A DNA stretch of 64,000 nucleotides from Entoloma clypeatum (lineage: Eukaryota; Basidiomycota; Agaricomycetes; Agaricales; Entolomataceae): assembly GCA_963565915.1 (NCBI GenBank), contig OY751487.1, positions 3,038,001 to 3,102,000 of the forward strand, read 5' to 3'. Every line of letters begins with the position of its first letter. Position 1 is the first letter of the stretch. Position numbers and translations under genes: made by a program. The notes beneath the pieces are model-generated. The model had not been told where the DNA came from. It made no database searches and was given only the letters and a program-made list of their open reading frames with translations. This document shows, in pieces, positions 21,790 through 32,938 of the stretch.

Positions 21790-24700
21790 ATCGGATTATG
21801 AAAATGTCAAGCCTAGATGTTGGCGACATCTTTCAAAGAGTTCCCGACTAAGATTTTTAGTTAGCATATCTGCGGGATTGGATGTGCCTTCAATGTACTC
21901 TACAGTGATCAATCCACGAGAGATGTACTCTCAGATGATGTGATATCTAAGATCGATATGCTTAGTATGGCGTTCCTGTACAGGGTTGTTCCCAATGAAG
22001 ATCGAGCCATGATTGTCGGCATAGATCGGGACATTCCGCATTAGGAAGCCAATCTCCTGGAAGAGTTGGATTACCCATTTTACTTGGCGGCCACAATCGG
22101 ACATCGCCATGTACTCTGCTTCAGTAGATGAATGAGCAATGGTTTTTTGTAGACGACAAGTCCAGCCTACAGAAGCACCTGCAAGCTTCAGGAAAAAGCC
22201 GGTGCAGCTTCAACGCTTAATTTCATCAGATGCCCAGTCAGAATCCGTGTAGGCATGTAAGCCCACATTTTGATCACCGGAATAGGTCAGTCGGTAATCA
22301 GAAGTGCCCACAAGATAGCGGATTATATACTTCGCTTTATCAACGTGTTCCTGGGTAGGATTTGCCGAGAACTGTGATAACGTAATCATGGCAAAGGCAA
22401 TGTCGGGTCGTGTACCAATCATTAAATATAGCAGAGACCCTATGATCTGCTGAAATTGTGATCGAAGCGCAGCAGTGGCAATACCAGCATTTGCTGTCGG
22501 CTTGTATCCAGTAGGTAGAGGAGTCTTGGCGATCATTGCATTTGTCATGCCAAATCTCTCTACAACTTTCTGTAAATAGGCACATTGATTGATCATGATC
22601 GTATTCTTGGTACGTGTGATGCGCATTCTCAAGAATTCAGTGGGTTCACCTAGATCACGAGATTCCCAAATAGCCATGAATTCAGCTCTTTTAACAGTTG
22701 TAAGTTTAACATCTGGTCCCATGAACATTGCATCATCGACATAGATTATCGCTAGTACGATGGTTCCGTTCGGGGAATAGAAAACAAAGATTCCAGCGTC
22801 AGATATGACCCTTCGGAAACCTAGTTTCTTCATGGATTTCTCCATGGCATGCCACCATGCAAGTCCAGCCTGCTTTAAACCGTAAATTGCCTTATGTAGG
22901 TGCCAAACAAGAAGTTCTTTGCCTTTTATTTTGAAGCCTTCAGGTTGCATCATGTATAACTCTTCCTGGAGTTTCCCATAAAGGAAAGCAGCAGTTATGC
23001 CAAGCACAAGAATCACCCAACTCTCAAGCGCAGCGGTAGCGAGCATGAGACGTACTGTCTTGAATCGAACTACAGGAGAGAATACCTCGTCAAAATTGAT
23101 TCCCTCAATTTGCGAGAACCCTTGAGCAACAAGCCGAGCCTTTTTACGGCCATCGGTCTTTATGTCAAAGACCCATCGTGATCCGATGGCCTTCCGTCCA
23201 GTCAGTAAAGGTGTTAGATCATAGACATCATGCCGCTTGATGCTATCAAGTTCCTTATGGCATGCGTCCAACCACTCATCCTGGAGGTTTTTCGGCATTT
23301 TGGCAATGTCGCGAAACTTCATCTCCCGGATATCACGGAACTGTGAGAGATTAGATTCAGAGTGAGGAACAGCTGATGCAAGTAGCGCGTTCAACTCAGC
23401 GATCTGTTTCGTGTCTCCCCCTCGTTTCCGAACTAATCGTTCTAGGTACAAGTTAAATGCTTTTGGACCTAGCTCCACATCATTCATCATTTTGCGCAGT
23501 AAGCTCTCCGCATCTGTATCTTCCAAAGGTTCATCATCAGGAACTTTGGGGTCATCGGGAGGAGTACCGGAAGACCACTAGGCCCTGCGTCAGGTGGGGC
23601 TAAGGGGGAACTAGGTTCCACTTCTTCCTGTCGTGATCGGGGAACATTGCAGAGCCGGGAAGGCTCACGCTGCTGTTTCTCTCAATTCACGGCTTCATGC
23701 CAAGAGCGTGTGCGATTGATGTCACGTTGTTGTTGCGCGGTGTGCCGTTGCTCCCCGTAGATGTTGCCTTCCCGTCGAGGTGGGTTAGCATTCCTTCGTG
23801 GTCGAGGGACATCAGCAGGCAGAGGATTCGCCGGCTGGTTCTGGACCTCAGGATCATCCTGATTTGAAGGTGGTACATCAGCGCCGTCGTGCTGGTTTCC
23901 ATTTGGAGCAGAAGGGGGATCGGAGGATTCATCTCCACTTGGCTGATTACGCCGGCAGGAATGATAATGAACATCTCCGTCTCCGAAGTGGTGATCAACA
24001 TCGTCATCAGGGTTTCTGTCATCCTGAGACTCATCATGGGAAGGCTCATTTCCCATGGGTGTGTGTTGTGGCACTTTGGTATCCGGACACCTTGGAAAGA
24101 GTGTTTCATTGAATACCGCGGTAGTACCAATAAAGATACTGTTTTTATCAGTCATAAACTGATATGCTTTCATTCCTGGTTTAAAACCCATAAAGGTCAT
24201 AAGCTCCGCATGTGGATTTAATTTATTCACACGGTGTTCTTCAGGAATATAAACATAGGCAGTGCAGCCTAAAACACGGAGATTTGATACATCCAGTTTT
24301 TTCCCCTTTTAGAGATTCAAAAGGTGTTTTCCAATAAAGTTGTTTAATTGGCATGCAATTATAGACATGCACGGCGTGTAAAACACAAAACTCCCACCAT
24401 GATTGTGGTAAGCAGGCAGCAAATCACATCGCCTGTGCTTTTTCTACAATGGTGCGGTTAATCCTTTCAGCTCGACCGTTTTGTTGGGGTGTATTGGGAG
24501 CTGAAATTTCCATGGCAATTCCAAGATCCTCGAGGTATTTTACTACCCCAGTTTCCTTTTTGAACTCTCCCCCTCCATCAAAATGCCATCGGCAAAATTG
24601 GGCATTAAACTGGGTTTTCATAAGCATTGTCCACTTTTTGAATGCATCAGAGGTATCGGATTTGAGTTTCAACAATACCATCCAAGCATGCCCAGAATAA

Positions 24701-25376
24701 TCATCCAAGAAGCTGACGTAGTATTTAAATTTGTGATAGGAGGCGACAGGAAACTCTTTGAGGTCCGAATGGAGCAACTCAAAGGGTCTGGAAGCACGTG
24801 AAGATGAAGGAGGGAAGCTTTTCAACCTCAACTTCGCTTCTGCGCAGGGACGGCATGGCTTATCCTTAAGGGGAAATTGGACATCCTCTTTGCTTTGCCC
24901 GCAGTCTGGGCAGTATGGACAGATTTCTCTTCTTCGTACGTTGCAAAGTCACTCATCTCTGCGGTGAAGTGCATACTAGTGCCGGAATCCATGATCCACT
25001 CGGCATCATTAGTATCTTTAGGTTTGTTCTTACATTTCAAACATGAAGCAAAATGATCATATATTTCCTCCATGAAGGAGGCAGCAACGACAGGTGATTT
25101 TAAATCACTACAACCCGGTTCTAGTGACTCATCACGAATCTGGGTGTGTTCTTCTGTCATTGTGTGCTCATGTGAAACTTGTGAAAGAACGTACCTCGGG
25201 TCGTCGCATGACGATCCTCCAAAAAGCTCATCGTCGACATCATCTGCCCAACTGAAACATGTCTGCTTGGACGGTCCAGGTTCATCTTCGTCATACTCAT
25301 ATTCCTCATCAAAGTCCATCACCGTATCGGCATCATAATCTTGGCATTCCATCAGGAACAGAAAAGCATCGTCCAA
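21790..25376 (-). pseudogene. Copia-3 gag-pol (partial, broken)
   Basis: Read right to left: the end of Gag with an acidic stretch and the protease motif WIMDSGTSMHFT (near 24960-25005); then an internal deletion, because the text jumps within about 60 codons to a CPYCPDC/CRPC segment resembling the integrase zinc region; the integrase core (24424-24831, ending HWFDGGGEF-like and PQQNGRAERINR); the integrase tail (23682-24230); reverse transcriptase (22210-23526, YVDDAMF); and RNase H (21800-22205). Stops and frame changes occur near 24420, 24310, 23680 and 22205. Not functional. Confidence 0.88.
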
Positions 25377-25637
25377 TACCTCATTGTTGTTACGGACTTA
25401 CCGGTTTGTATGCTACGCACTTTTCCCATGCATTGTACCTTCGTTATTTCTTTGACTCATTGGACTGCTTATTCATTTACCTTTACTCTACCATTCTCCT
25501 TTAGTATACTTCGCTCCCGCGCTGACTCGCACTCCGCAGTCATCTGACTCACTTCGCACTGCCTTTCCGCAGTTACTGACTCATCTGCACTGCCTTCCGC
25601 AGCTACTGACTCACTCGCTACCGCTCGTAGCCAGTAC

Positions 25638-25645
25638 TATATAAA
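25638..25645 (+). promoter_or_regulatory. TATA box of Ty3-2 5' LTR
   Basis: TATATAAA, about 34 bp upstream of AGATTTAGCAA. Transcription is therefore expected to start at or next to the sequence that is complementary to the primer site. Confidence 0.7.
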
Positions 25646-25671
25646 CCCCATGTACCATAGCTACATTCCTT

Positions 25672-25682
25672 AGATTTAGCAA
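25672..25682 (+). other. Predicted self-primer (RNA 5' end) of Ty3-2
   Basis: AGATTTAGCAA lies about 34 bp downstream of the TATA box and is the exact reverse complement of TTGCTAAATCT at 25757-25767, just after the LTR. Confidence 0.7.
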
Positions 25683-25756
25683 TCACTTTGCTCTTCGCCT
25701 TTCCACTTCCTGCATACTCTGCCCGAACCTTGGAACGGTTTGTTAAGCATAACAAG

Positions 25757-25767
25757 TTGCTAAATCT
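25757..25767 (+). other. Ty3-2 primer-binding site
   Basis: TTGCTAAATCT, two bases after the LTR end. It lacks the TGG expected of a tRNA-primed site but pairs perfectly over 11 nt with the predicted RNA 5' end, as in the Tf1/sushi group. Confidence 0.72.
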
Positions 25768-25775
25768 CGTTAGGT

Positions 25776-27411
25776 TTGCCCAGAGCGAAGAGAGCAACTA
25801 CCAGACGAGTCAAGACGTCGCGCTTCTTTGAAGACTTCACCAGTAACCCATTCAGCACGCCAGAAGCCCGACAGGAGGAGTTAAGTCCTCGAGACAGTAT
25901 CGATTTACACTCATCCAGCAGTACATTGAATCGGAGATCCGTCGCATCCTACAGCAGGTGCTTGACGAAGAATTAGACAACGACGAGCATCGCCCCCACG
26001 GCGAGATAGCAGAGAGCATCCATCTTGCTCGGCAACACCAGATCGCGTGCTACAACGCCCGACAGAACGAACTCGAAAGCTCTCGCGTTCAAGAAGGACC
26101 TCAGACAGGTCGGATCACAGAGATCAGAGAGTTTATCGGTGTCCAGACAACCGTTATCAGAAGATTGATTAGGACGCTCACATTGAGACGTCCCAGAGCC
26201 GCATCACCACGTCTTACTCGAAGCAGCAGATCTACGCCCACTTCACCACCGACGAGCAACAGACCGAGTACAACCATTGGGCACGAAACGAGAGACTTGA
26301 CCCCTTCTTGCGACCAACAGATGCGCAGGAACAGAGATTCCTTAGAGATCTACAGAGGAAATACCCCGAACGTTTTGCCACCGATTCCGCCAACGAGTCC
26401 CCTGACGAATTTACTTTTGACTCCGCGCAGTCAGATACCGAACAGACGCCTAGAACAGGGACTGATTTTCAACCCCTACCTGTATCCCGAACCCCATCTT
26501 CATCCCAACAATCCGACACCTCTCCTACTCCGCAGGTTCTAGACATGGCAGAAGCACCGACAGTACAAACAATGGATACATCCAAGATCATCAAAGATCC
26601 TGGGATGTTCAAAGACAGACACACCTTCGACGAGTGGTGGAAAGCCACCAAATTATACATCAGGTTCCAGAAGGGCCTGTCCGACAATCAGAAGATTCTT
26701 GCAGTGTTATCCCGCATGATGGAAGGGTCCGGTAAACACTGGGCCAGCAACAAGTTAGACGACCTTGCCACTGATGGCGAGAACATCACCTGGTTAGGGT
26801 TCTCAGACAACATCGCTACGCGATTCTCTATTGCCAACAAGTCGGCAGCGGCCAAGGCGAGACTCGAAGTCCTGAAACAGGAGAAACGCACCATCAACAA
26901 ATTCTTGGACAAATTCGAAGAGCTCTTGAAGCTGTCAAACCTTGGCGAAGAAACTGGAAAATACATCCTGGAAAAGAACGTCAACCGCAGAATTTCTGAA
27001 CAAGTGGCTAGCGATGGCAAGACATACACTGATTATGCAAAGGAGATCCGAAACAAGGGACGACAGATGGAGGGACATGCATTAGTCATCCGAGGGGGTG
27101 GCGACACACGCACCGGATCGGGCACCACTTATGGCGGTCAAGGCAAAGCCATGGAGATCGACAAAGCAGGAGTAGCCCGTTGCTACAACTGTCAGCGCTT
27201 TGGTCACCTTGCCAAAGACTGCAAAGCCCCAAAGAAGAAAGATGGTCGTAAGTGTTTCAACTGCAACCAAGAAGGACATATCGCGCGCAACTGCCGCAAG
27301 CCGAAGAAGAACTCTGGAAAGATTAGGAAGGTGTCTGATGGAGATACCGATGATGATGAAACCATCACCATAGAGACCGATGAGAAGGATTTTCCCGAAG
27401 GGTCCGATTAA
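25776..27411 (+). pseudogene. Ty3-2 gag (frameshifted)
   Basis: Encodes a Gag with a basic N-terminus, a helical region (IESEIRRILQQVLDEE), a capsid-like domain (FDEWWKATKLYIRFQKG; about 26600-27060) and two CCHC knuckles, CYNCQRFGHLAKDC and CFNCNQEGHIARNC (27183-27300), followed by an acidic tail. The frame changes near 25890 and near 26175, with a TAG close to the second. No ATG opens the first frame, which reads from TTG at 25776. The last open part (26308-27411) is intact. Two knuckles are also a difference from Ty3-1, -3 and -4, where I see one. Confidence 0.85.
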
Positions 27412-27413
27412 AC

Positions 27414-30400
27414 GATGCTAGGTCGCGACCCTTATCCATTAAACAAACTTGCTTGCCTGATGCAGCTACAGACAATATAACTTATGTTATCCCTGCAAAG
27501 CGAGCCGTTGCGTCAACTAAGATTGTCAAGGGAGATAAACCTCCGAAACGACGAGAGATCAAGCTGCAAGCTCAGATCAAAACACGACGAGGACCAAAGG
27601 CCATTCGACCCGAGGTTGATAGTCCCAGAATAGTACGCGAACAGAACCTTCCCACACGTGGAATAAAGCCCATATCAATCCTAAATGCGGATGGATTGCC
27701 GAACCGACAACAGAAAGCAGAAAAACTTGCCGAAGTCAAGCTGGACTTAGGAACACACCAGGAAACCATGGAAGCAATGGTATTGGACATTGGGAGAACA
27801 GACATGCTTTTGGGACATGACTGGTTGGTGCACCACAACTCCACAATCAATTGGACGACCGGCGCTGTAACATTCAACCGGTGCCCATCAACATGTCAAA
27901 CCAAACACTCGGATTTCAGGGTTAACCTTAATGGTCGCAAACATCGGGTTCGCATGGTGGAAGTACGAGACAAGGACGCGCCCAAGAAATCAAATCAGAA
28001 ATGGAAGCCCGGAGACCCCATATTGGAAGCAGTTACTCCCACACCACCTCCCACAACCAAATGACCCTCATACGTTGAACGTTTTGCCCATCTCTTTGAA
28101 AAAGAAAACTTTGACAAGATCCCAAAGGAAAGAGAATGGGACCACGGCATCGAACTTACACCGGACGCACCAAAGGAGCTAGGAGGAAACACGTACCCTA
28201 TGACCCAAAAGGAGCAAGAAGAACTGGACGAATTCATCAATGAAGGCCTGGCAACCGGAAAGATCCGACTGTCCAAATCCCCTTATGCATCACCCTGCTT
28301 TTTCATTAACAAGAAAGACGGTTCCAAACGATTGGTACAGGATTATCGCACTGTCAATAAATTCACGGTTAAGGACAAATTCCCACTCCCACGCATCAAC
28401 GACCTCTTGGATGTATTGAAGGACGCAGTCTACTTCAACAAAATGGACATCATGTGGGGATACAATAACGTGCGGATCAAGAAGGGTGACGAATGGAAAG
28501 CCACCTTCCTGACCAGCCGAGGATTGTTTGAACCATTGGTCATGTTTTTCGGTCTCTGCAACTCCCCGGGAACGTTCTCTCGGATGATGGCCAGCCTATT
28601 CAGGGATCAGATCTGTCGGCGCATCTGTGTGATTTACATGGATGACATAGTGGTTATTGGTAAAACCAAGGAAGAACTCACCCGGAACACCGAAGAGATC
28701 TTGCAGATTCTGTCAGACAATGACCTGTTCCTAAAGGAGAAGAAGTGTCTTTGGGAAGTAACGAAATGCCCCATATTGGGATATGTCGTTGGAGAAGGAC
28801 ATGTTGAGATGGAAACTGAAAAGGTGGACACAATCCGGAACTGGCGAGTACCCACATCAAAAAAGGAAGTCCAGAGGTTCCTGGGATTTGCCAATTTTTA
28901 TCGACGCTTCATTGAAGGATACTCAAACATCGCAAAGCCACTCACAACACTTACGGGAAATACAGCATTCACGTGGGGACCAGCGGCGCAAGAAGCATTT
29001 GAAGGTCTCATACGGGCAATTACATCGGCACCGGTCTTGGCATTACCAAAACCAGAGGGACAGTTCAGGGTTGAAACCGATGCATCGGGCTATGCAATTG
29101 GAGCAGTACTCTCTCAGAAGCAAGACGACAAATGGCACCCCATCGCGTTCTTGTCGCGGACCATGTCCGCGGCCGAACAGAATTATGAGATATACGACAA
29201 GGAACTTCTGGCAGTCGTGGAAGCATTGAAAGATTGGAGACACTATCTGCTCGAAGCCAAGGAACGTTTTGAAATCTTGACCGATCACAAGAACCTGGAA
29301 TACTTCCGTCGTCCTCAGGACCTGAATCAACGACAGCGACGCTGGAAAATGAAGTTACAGGACTATGACTTCGAATTACGGCATGTGCCCGGCAAGACCA
29401 ATGCGAAAGCGGACATCCTGTCACGCTTACCCTGGTATGAAGCGGAACTCGAACCACAGGACAGTGACCAAATGCTCAAGGAGGGACTATTCTTGAAACG
29501 ATTGGAATCAGAAGATGTGGTACAAATGGAGATGTTCACGGAGGAACAATTCTTTGAAGGGGGTGAAACATCTGATTCCATCAAAATCGGAAACATCACA
29601 ACCATCGAAAACCCATGGATCGCACGCATCAAGGCCTCGAATCACATGGAGACAGAAGTAGCCCAGGGTCTGAAGAAGAATCCTCACTGGTACCAGCAGG
29701 AAAATGGCATCACCTACGCAGGAGAATGAGTCTATGTTCCACCAGACCCACAATTGCGCCAAGAACTGATGTTTGAAGTGCACGACGCACCAGTGGCAGG
29801 ACATCCAGGACAATATCGAACACATGAACTCCTCACTCGCACCTACTGGTGGCCCACCATCCTACATGATGTAAAGAAGTATGTGAAAGGTTGTGACACC
29901 TGTCAACGTAACAAGATCAGCCGCCAAAGGAGACATGCCCCTCTACACCCTAACGCCGCGCCAAGTCAACCATGGGAAGACATAGGGATTGACGTTGTGG
30001 GACCGATACCAGAATCTGATGGGAAGAACGCAATTCTGGTCATCACGGACAGACATTCAAAGATGCTTCATCTCATCCCGACAACCGTGGAACTATCGGC
30101 TGAAGGATTAGCCAAGATCTATCGGGACCAGATATGGAAGCTTCATGGGATCCCTAAGAAGATCATTAGCGACAGAGGACCACAGTTCGCCGCGAAGTTC
30201 ATGGAGATACTTTGCCGCATGTTGGGAATCAAGAGAAACCTGTCCACTGCGTACCATCCACAAACTGATGGACAAGCCGAACGATCGCATCAGGAAACCG
30301 AGGTGTTCTTACGAAACTTTGTCAACCATCTACAAGATGATTGGGCGGAATGGATCGCAATCGCAGAATTCCAGTACAATGACAAAGAACATCAAGCGAC

Positions 30401-31037
30401 AAAGTACACACCATTCTATCTCAACTACGGTCTGCATCCTTGGAAGGGAGAACTTGTGTTGGAAGACACCAATCCAGCGGCAAACGACTTCTTGAAAAAA
30501 CTCAAACAGGCACAAGAAGAAGCCAACGCAGCACTGAAACAGGCCCAGGATCAGATGAAGAAGACAGTTGACACACGACGAAGCCCGTCTCGGAATTACC
30601 GCATCGGAGACAAGGTGTGGCTGGAAGGGACTAACATCAGGACTGATCGTCCCTCAAAGAAACTTGACGCCCTCCGACACGGACCATTCAAAGTCCTAGA
30701 GAAGAAAGGAGCTAGCGCATACCGTCTTGATCTTCCCAAAACCTGGAAGATGATCCACCCTGTGTTCAACGAGACCCTGTTATCGCCATACGAAACCCCG
30801 AAGTATACCATTCAGAAAAAGAAGCCAGCCCCTGATCCGATCATCGTCGAAGGACGAGAAGAATACCATGTCTCCACGATCCTGGACTCTCGGAAATTCC
30901 GTGGAAAGATCCAGTACCTTGTCCAATGGGAAGGGTATGGCCCAGAAGAGAACACGTGGGAACCTCGGACTAATGTTCAGAATGCTCAAGACTTGATCCG
31001 AGATTTTCATCGGCAAAATCCATCGCGTCCACGATAA
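27414..31037 (+). pseudogene. Ty3-2 pol: protease, RT, RNase H, integrase, chromodomain
   Basis: A single frame carries all Pol domains but contains TGA at 28062 and at 29727, both where an arginine codon is expected. The protease keeps its flap part (LDIGRTDMLLGHDWL), but the active site reads VDSP where DSG is expected, which suggests a small deletion. Reverse transcriptase has YMDD (28634-28645), RNase H begins VETDASGYAIG (29070), and the integrase HHCC finger lies at about 29780-29910 with the core after it ([14 protein letters not shown]). A chromodomain ([28 protein letters not shown]) covers 30855-31000. Pol lies one frame from Gag, so a frameshift would be needed for expression. Confidence 0.9.
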
Positions 31038-31154
31038 GAGAACAAACTTTGAGAGCCATTTTCCACATCGACTTCTGTCACATCGAGTTCCCCGCTCCAA
31101 CTCTTCTCGCCCAACACGCCGTTCTTCTTATACCTTTCAAACATCATTTCTGCC

Positions 31155-31523
31155 ATGTCCAACATCACCGCCGCCTCCACCGATGCTTCCGATATCAACC
31201 CCACCATCACCACCCTCATCGGCGAAGTGCTCTCCATGCGCGACCAGATCCATGCGCTCGAAACCTCCGTCACCGACATCCTCCACCGGCAGATGCATAT
31301 CCGCCTTCATACCCTCTCCGATTTACCAACCGCCCCCACCGCTGAGGAGAAGCTCATCCTCAAAAACTATACCAACACCCTTGCTGTCGAGAATCGACGC
31401 CTTCGCCTCGCCGTTCGAGGTTTAGAGTTTGCCACGGCGGTAAACGATGAACTGATAAAGGATTGGGGTAACCGAGTTGACCCTGCCTGGGCCGATCCAA
31501 ATGGCAACGATGGATGGGAGTAG
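31155..31523 (+). CDS. Ty3-2 accessory ORF, copy A (122 aa)
   Basis: A separate ORF between the end of pol and the polypurine tract, where most Ty3/gypsy elements have nothing or an env-like gene. The product has no signal peptide, membrane segment or cysteine motif. It is mostly helical in appearance, with heptad-like leucine and isoleucine spacing around SMRDQIHALETSVTDILHR, suggesting a coiled coil. I do not recognise the family. Copy B at 32542 is about 76% identical over 90 aligned residues, with many silent differences, so the protein has been under selection. The ATG context CCATG is shared by both copies. The function is unknown; a Gag- or RNA-binding partner is one guess. Confidence 0.75.
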   Translation: MSNITAASTDASDINPTITTLIGEVLSMRDQIHALETSVTDILHRQMHIRLHTLSDLPTAPTAEEKLILKNYTNTLAVENRRLRLAVRGLEFATAVNDELIKDWGNRVDPAWADPNGNDGWE

Positions 31524-31526
31524 GTA

Positions 31527-31544
31527 GTCTGTGAGGACACAGAC
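31527..31544 (+). other. Conserved hairpin before the 3' LTR, copy A
   Basis: GTCTGTG-AGGA-CACAGAC: a 7-bp stem with a 4-nt loop, four bases after the ORF stop and just before the purine run GAGGAGGGGAACA. In copy B the outer pair is C-G instead of G-C. Confidence 0.65.
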
Positions 31545-31560
31545 CTTGAGGAGGGGAACA

Positions 31561-31745
31561 TGTTACGGACTAACGACTACGGACGTATACGCTTACTTTT
31601 TCACTTTTACTCATCGGCCCCCGCTTACACATATTGTATTATACTTTATTTCCTTTAGTATACTTCGCTCCCACGCTGACTCGCTTTCCGCAGATGTCTG
31701 ACTCATTCCGCAGTCAGCTTACTCATTAGTGCATAGCCTTCCGCA
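31561..31745 (+). repeat. Ty3-2 partial 3' LTR (U3 only)
   Basis: Begins TGTTACGGAC like the full LTRs but diverges from them and stops at a CCGCAG repeat. It lacks the TATA box, RNA start and 3' end. At its end the sequence jumps into pol. Confidence 0.82.
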
Positions 31746-31749
31746 GTCA

Positions 31750-32418
31750 TGGATCGCAATCGCAGAGTTCCAGTACAATGACAAAGAACACCAGGCAACG
31801 AAGCACACCCCATTCTACCTCAACTACGGTTTACATCCGTGGAAGGGAGAACTCGTGTTAGAAGATACCAATCCGGCTGCCAACGACTTCTTGAAAAAAC
31901 TCAAACAGGCACGAGAAGAAGCCAATGCTGCGCTGAAACAAGCACAGGATCAGATGAAGAAGACAGTTGACACACGGCGAAGTCCGTCTCGGGACTACCG
32001 CATCGGAGACAAGGTGTGGCTGGAAGGGACTAACATCAGGACCGATCGACCCTCAAAGAAACTTGATGCACTCCGACATGGACCATTCAAAGTCCTAGAG
32101 AAGAAAGGAGCTAGCGCGTACCTTCTTGATCTTCCAAAGGCGTGGAAGATGATTCACCCTGTGTCACCATATGAAACTCCGAAGTACGCCATCCAGAAAA
32201 AGAAACCAGTCCCTGATCCGATCATTGTCGAAGGACGAGAAGAGTACCATGTGTCTACGATCCTGGACTCTCGAAAGTTCCGCGGAAAGATCCAGTACCT
32301 CGTCCAGTGGGAAGGATATGGCCCAGAAGAGAACACATGGGAACCGCGAGCTAATGTTCAGAACGCTCAAGATTTGATCCGTGATTTCCATCGGCAGAAC
32401 CCGTCACGTCCACGATAA
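31750..32418 (+). pseudogene. Second copy of Ty3-2 pol C-terminus
   Basis: Starts in the integrase core at [15 protein letters not shown] and runs through the integrase C-terminal domain and chromodomain to a stop at 32416. It is nearly identical in protein to 30350-31037, with many silent nucleotide changes, so it comes from a different member of the same family. A three-residue deletion occurs near 32163. It has no start of its own and exists only because of the fusion at about 31745. Confidence 0.88.
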
Positions 32419-32541
32419 AAGACACCCGTTGAAATCAGCAACAGCATCGACCTCATCAGTCAAAAAACCCACCGAGTTCTCCGCTCCGTCTTCAATATAG
32501 CTACTCCATTCTTCCTCTATCTCTCCAACATCCTCTGCACC

Positions 32542-32904
32542 ATGTCCACCGCCACCACCACATCCACTGAAACCAACCCTGCCATCACTGCCCTCATGGG
32601 TGAAGCCCTCTCCATGAGAGACCAGATCCACGCGCTAGAAGCCTCACTCGCCGACATCCTGCATCGACAGATGCACATCCGCCTCCATTCTTTATCCGAC
32701 CTCCCCGTCGCACCAACCCCCGAAGAGAAACAAATCCTCGGGAACTACACCCGTACGCTGGTCATTGAAAACCGGCGCATCCGACTAGCCGTCCGGAGTC
32801 TCGAGCTCGCCGTCGCCATCAACGAAGAGCTAATAGACGATTGGAGCCTCAAGGAGAATGGCTCCTGGACAAACAACAACGATGCCGGAGGATGGGGACA
32901 ATGA
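32542..32904 (+). CDS. Ty3-2 accessory ORF, copy B (120 aa)
   Basis: Homologue of the ORF at 31155, in the same position relative to pol, hairpin, purine tract and LTR. The conserved core contains SMRDQIHALE, DILHRQMHIRLH and ENRR-RLAVR. The termini vary: the first ten residues differ, and the tail differs although both end close to GGW or DGW. Differences in the core are mostly third-position or conservative. No known domain is recognised. Open from ATG to TGA at 32902. Confidence 0.75.
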   Translation: MSTATTTSTETNPAITALMGEALSMRDQIHALEASLADILHRQMHIRLHSLSDLPVAPTPEEKQILGNYTRTLVIENRRIRLAVRSLELAVAINEELIDDWSLKENGSWTNNNDAGGWGQ

Positions 32905-32922
32905 CTCTGTGAGGACACAGAG
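32905..32922 (+). other. Conserved hairpin before the 3' LTR, copy B
   Basis: CTCTGTG-AGGA-CACAGAG, directly after the ORF stop. Its outermost pair has swapped relative to copy A while pairing is kept. Confidence 0.65.
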
Positions 32923-32938
32923 CTTGAGGAGGGGAACA

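Larger units (their letters stand above)
21480..25387 (-). mobile_element. Copia-3: Ty1/copia element, 5' end missing
   Basis: A minus-strand copia element of a different family from Copia-1/2. The 3' LTR (21480-21769) and polypurine tract are clear. The 5' LTR and most of Gag are absent because the element is interrupted at 25388 by the Ty3-2 LTR, and its upstream part was not found in the window. Several stops and an internal deletion mark it as dead. Confidence 0.88.
25388..25754 (+). repeat. Ty3-2 5' LTR
   Basis: 367 bp, TGTTACGGACTTACC...TTAAGCATAACA. Its middle contains repeated (C/T)TCCGCAG..(C/T)TGACTCA motifs. It is nearly the same as the LTR at 32939-33326 but clearly different from the fragment at 31561. 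Confidence 0.92.

Noticed and set aside
28062..29729. In-frame TGA codons in Ty3-2 pol as possible readthrough or recoding
   Set aside because: The same CGA-to-TGA change occurs at many unrelated positions in dead elements, so mutation explains it better.
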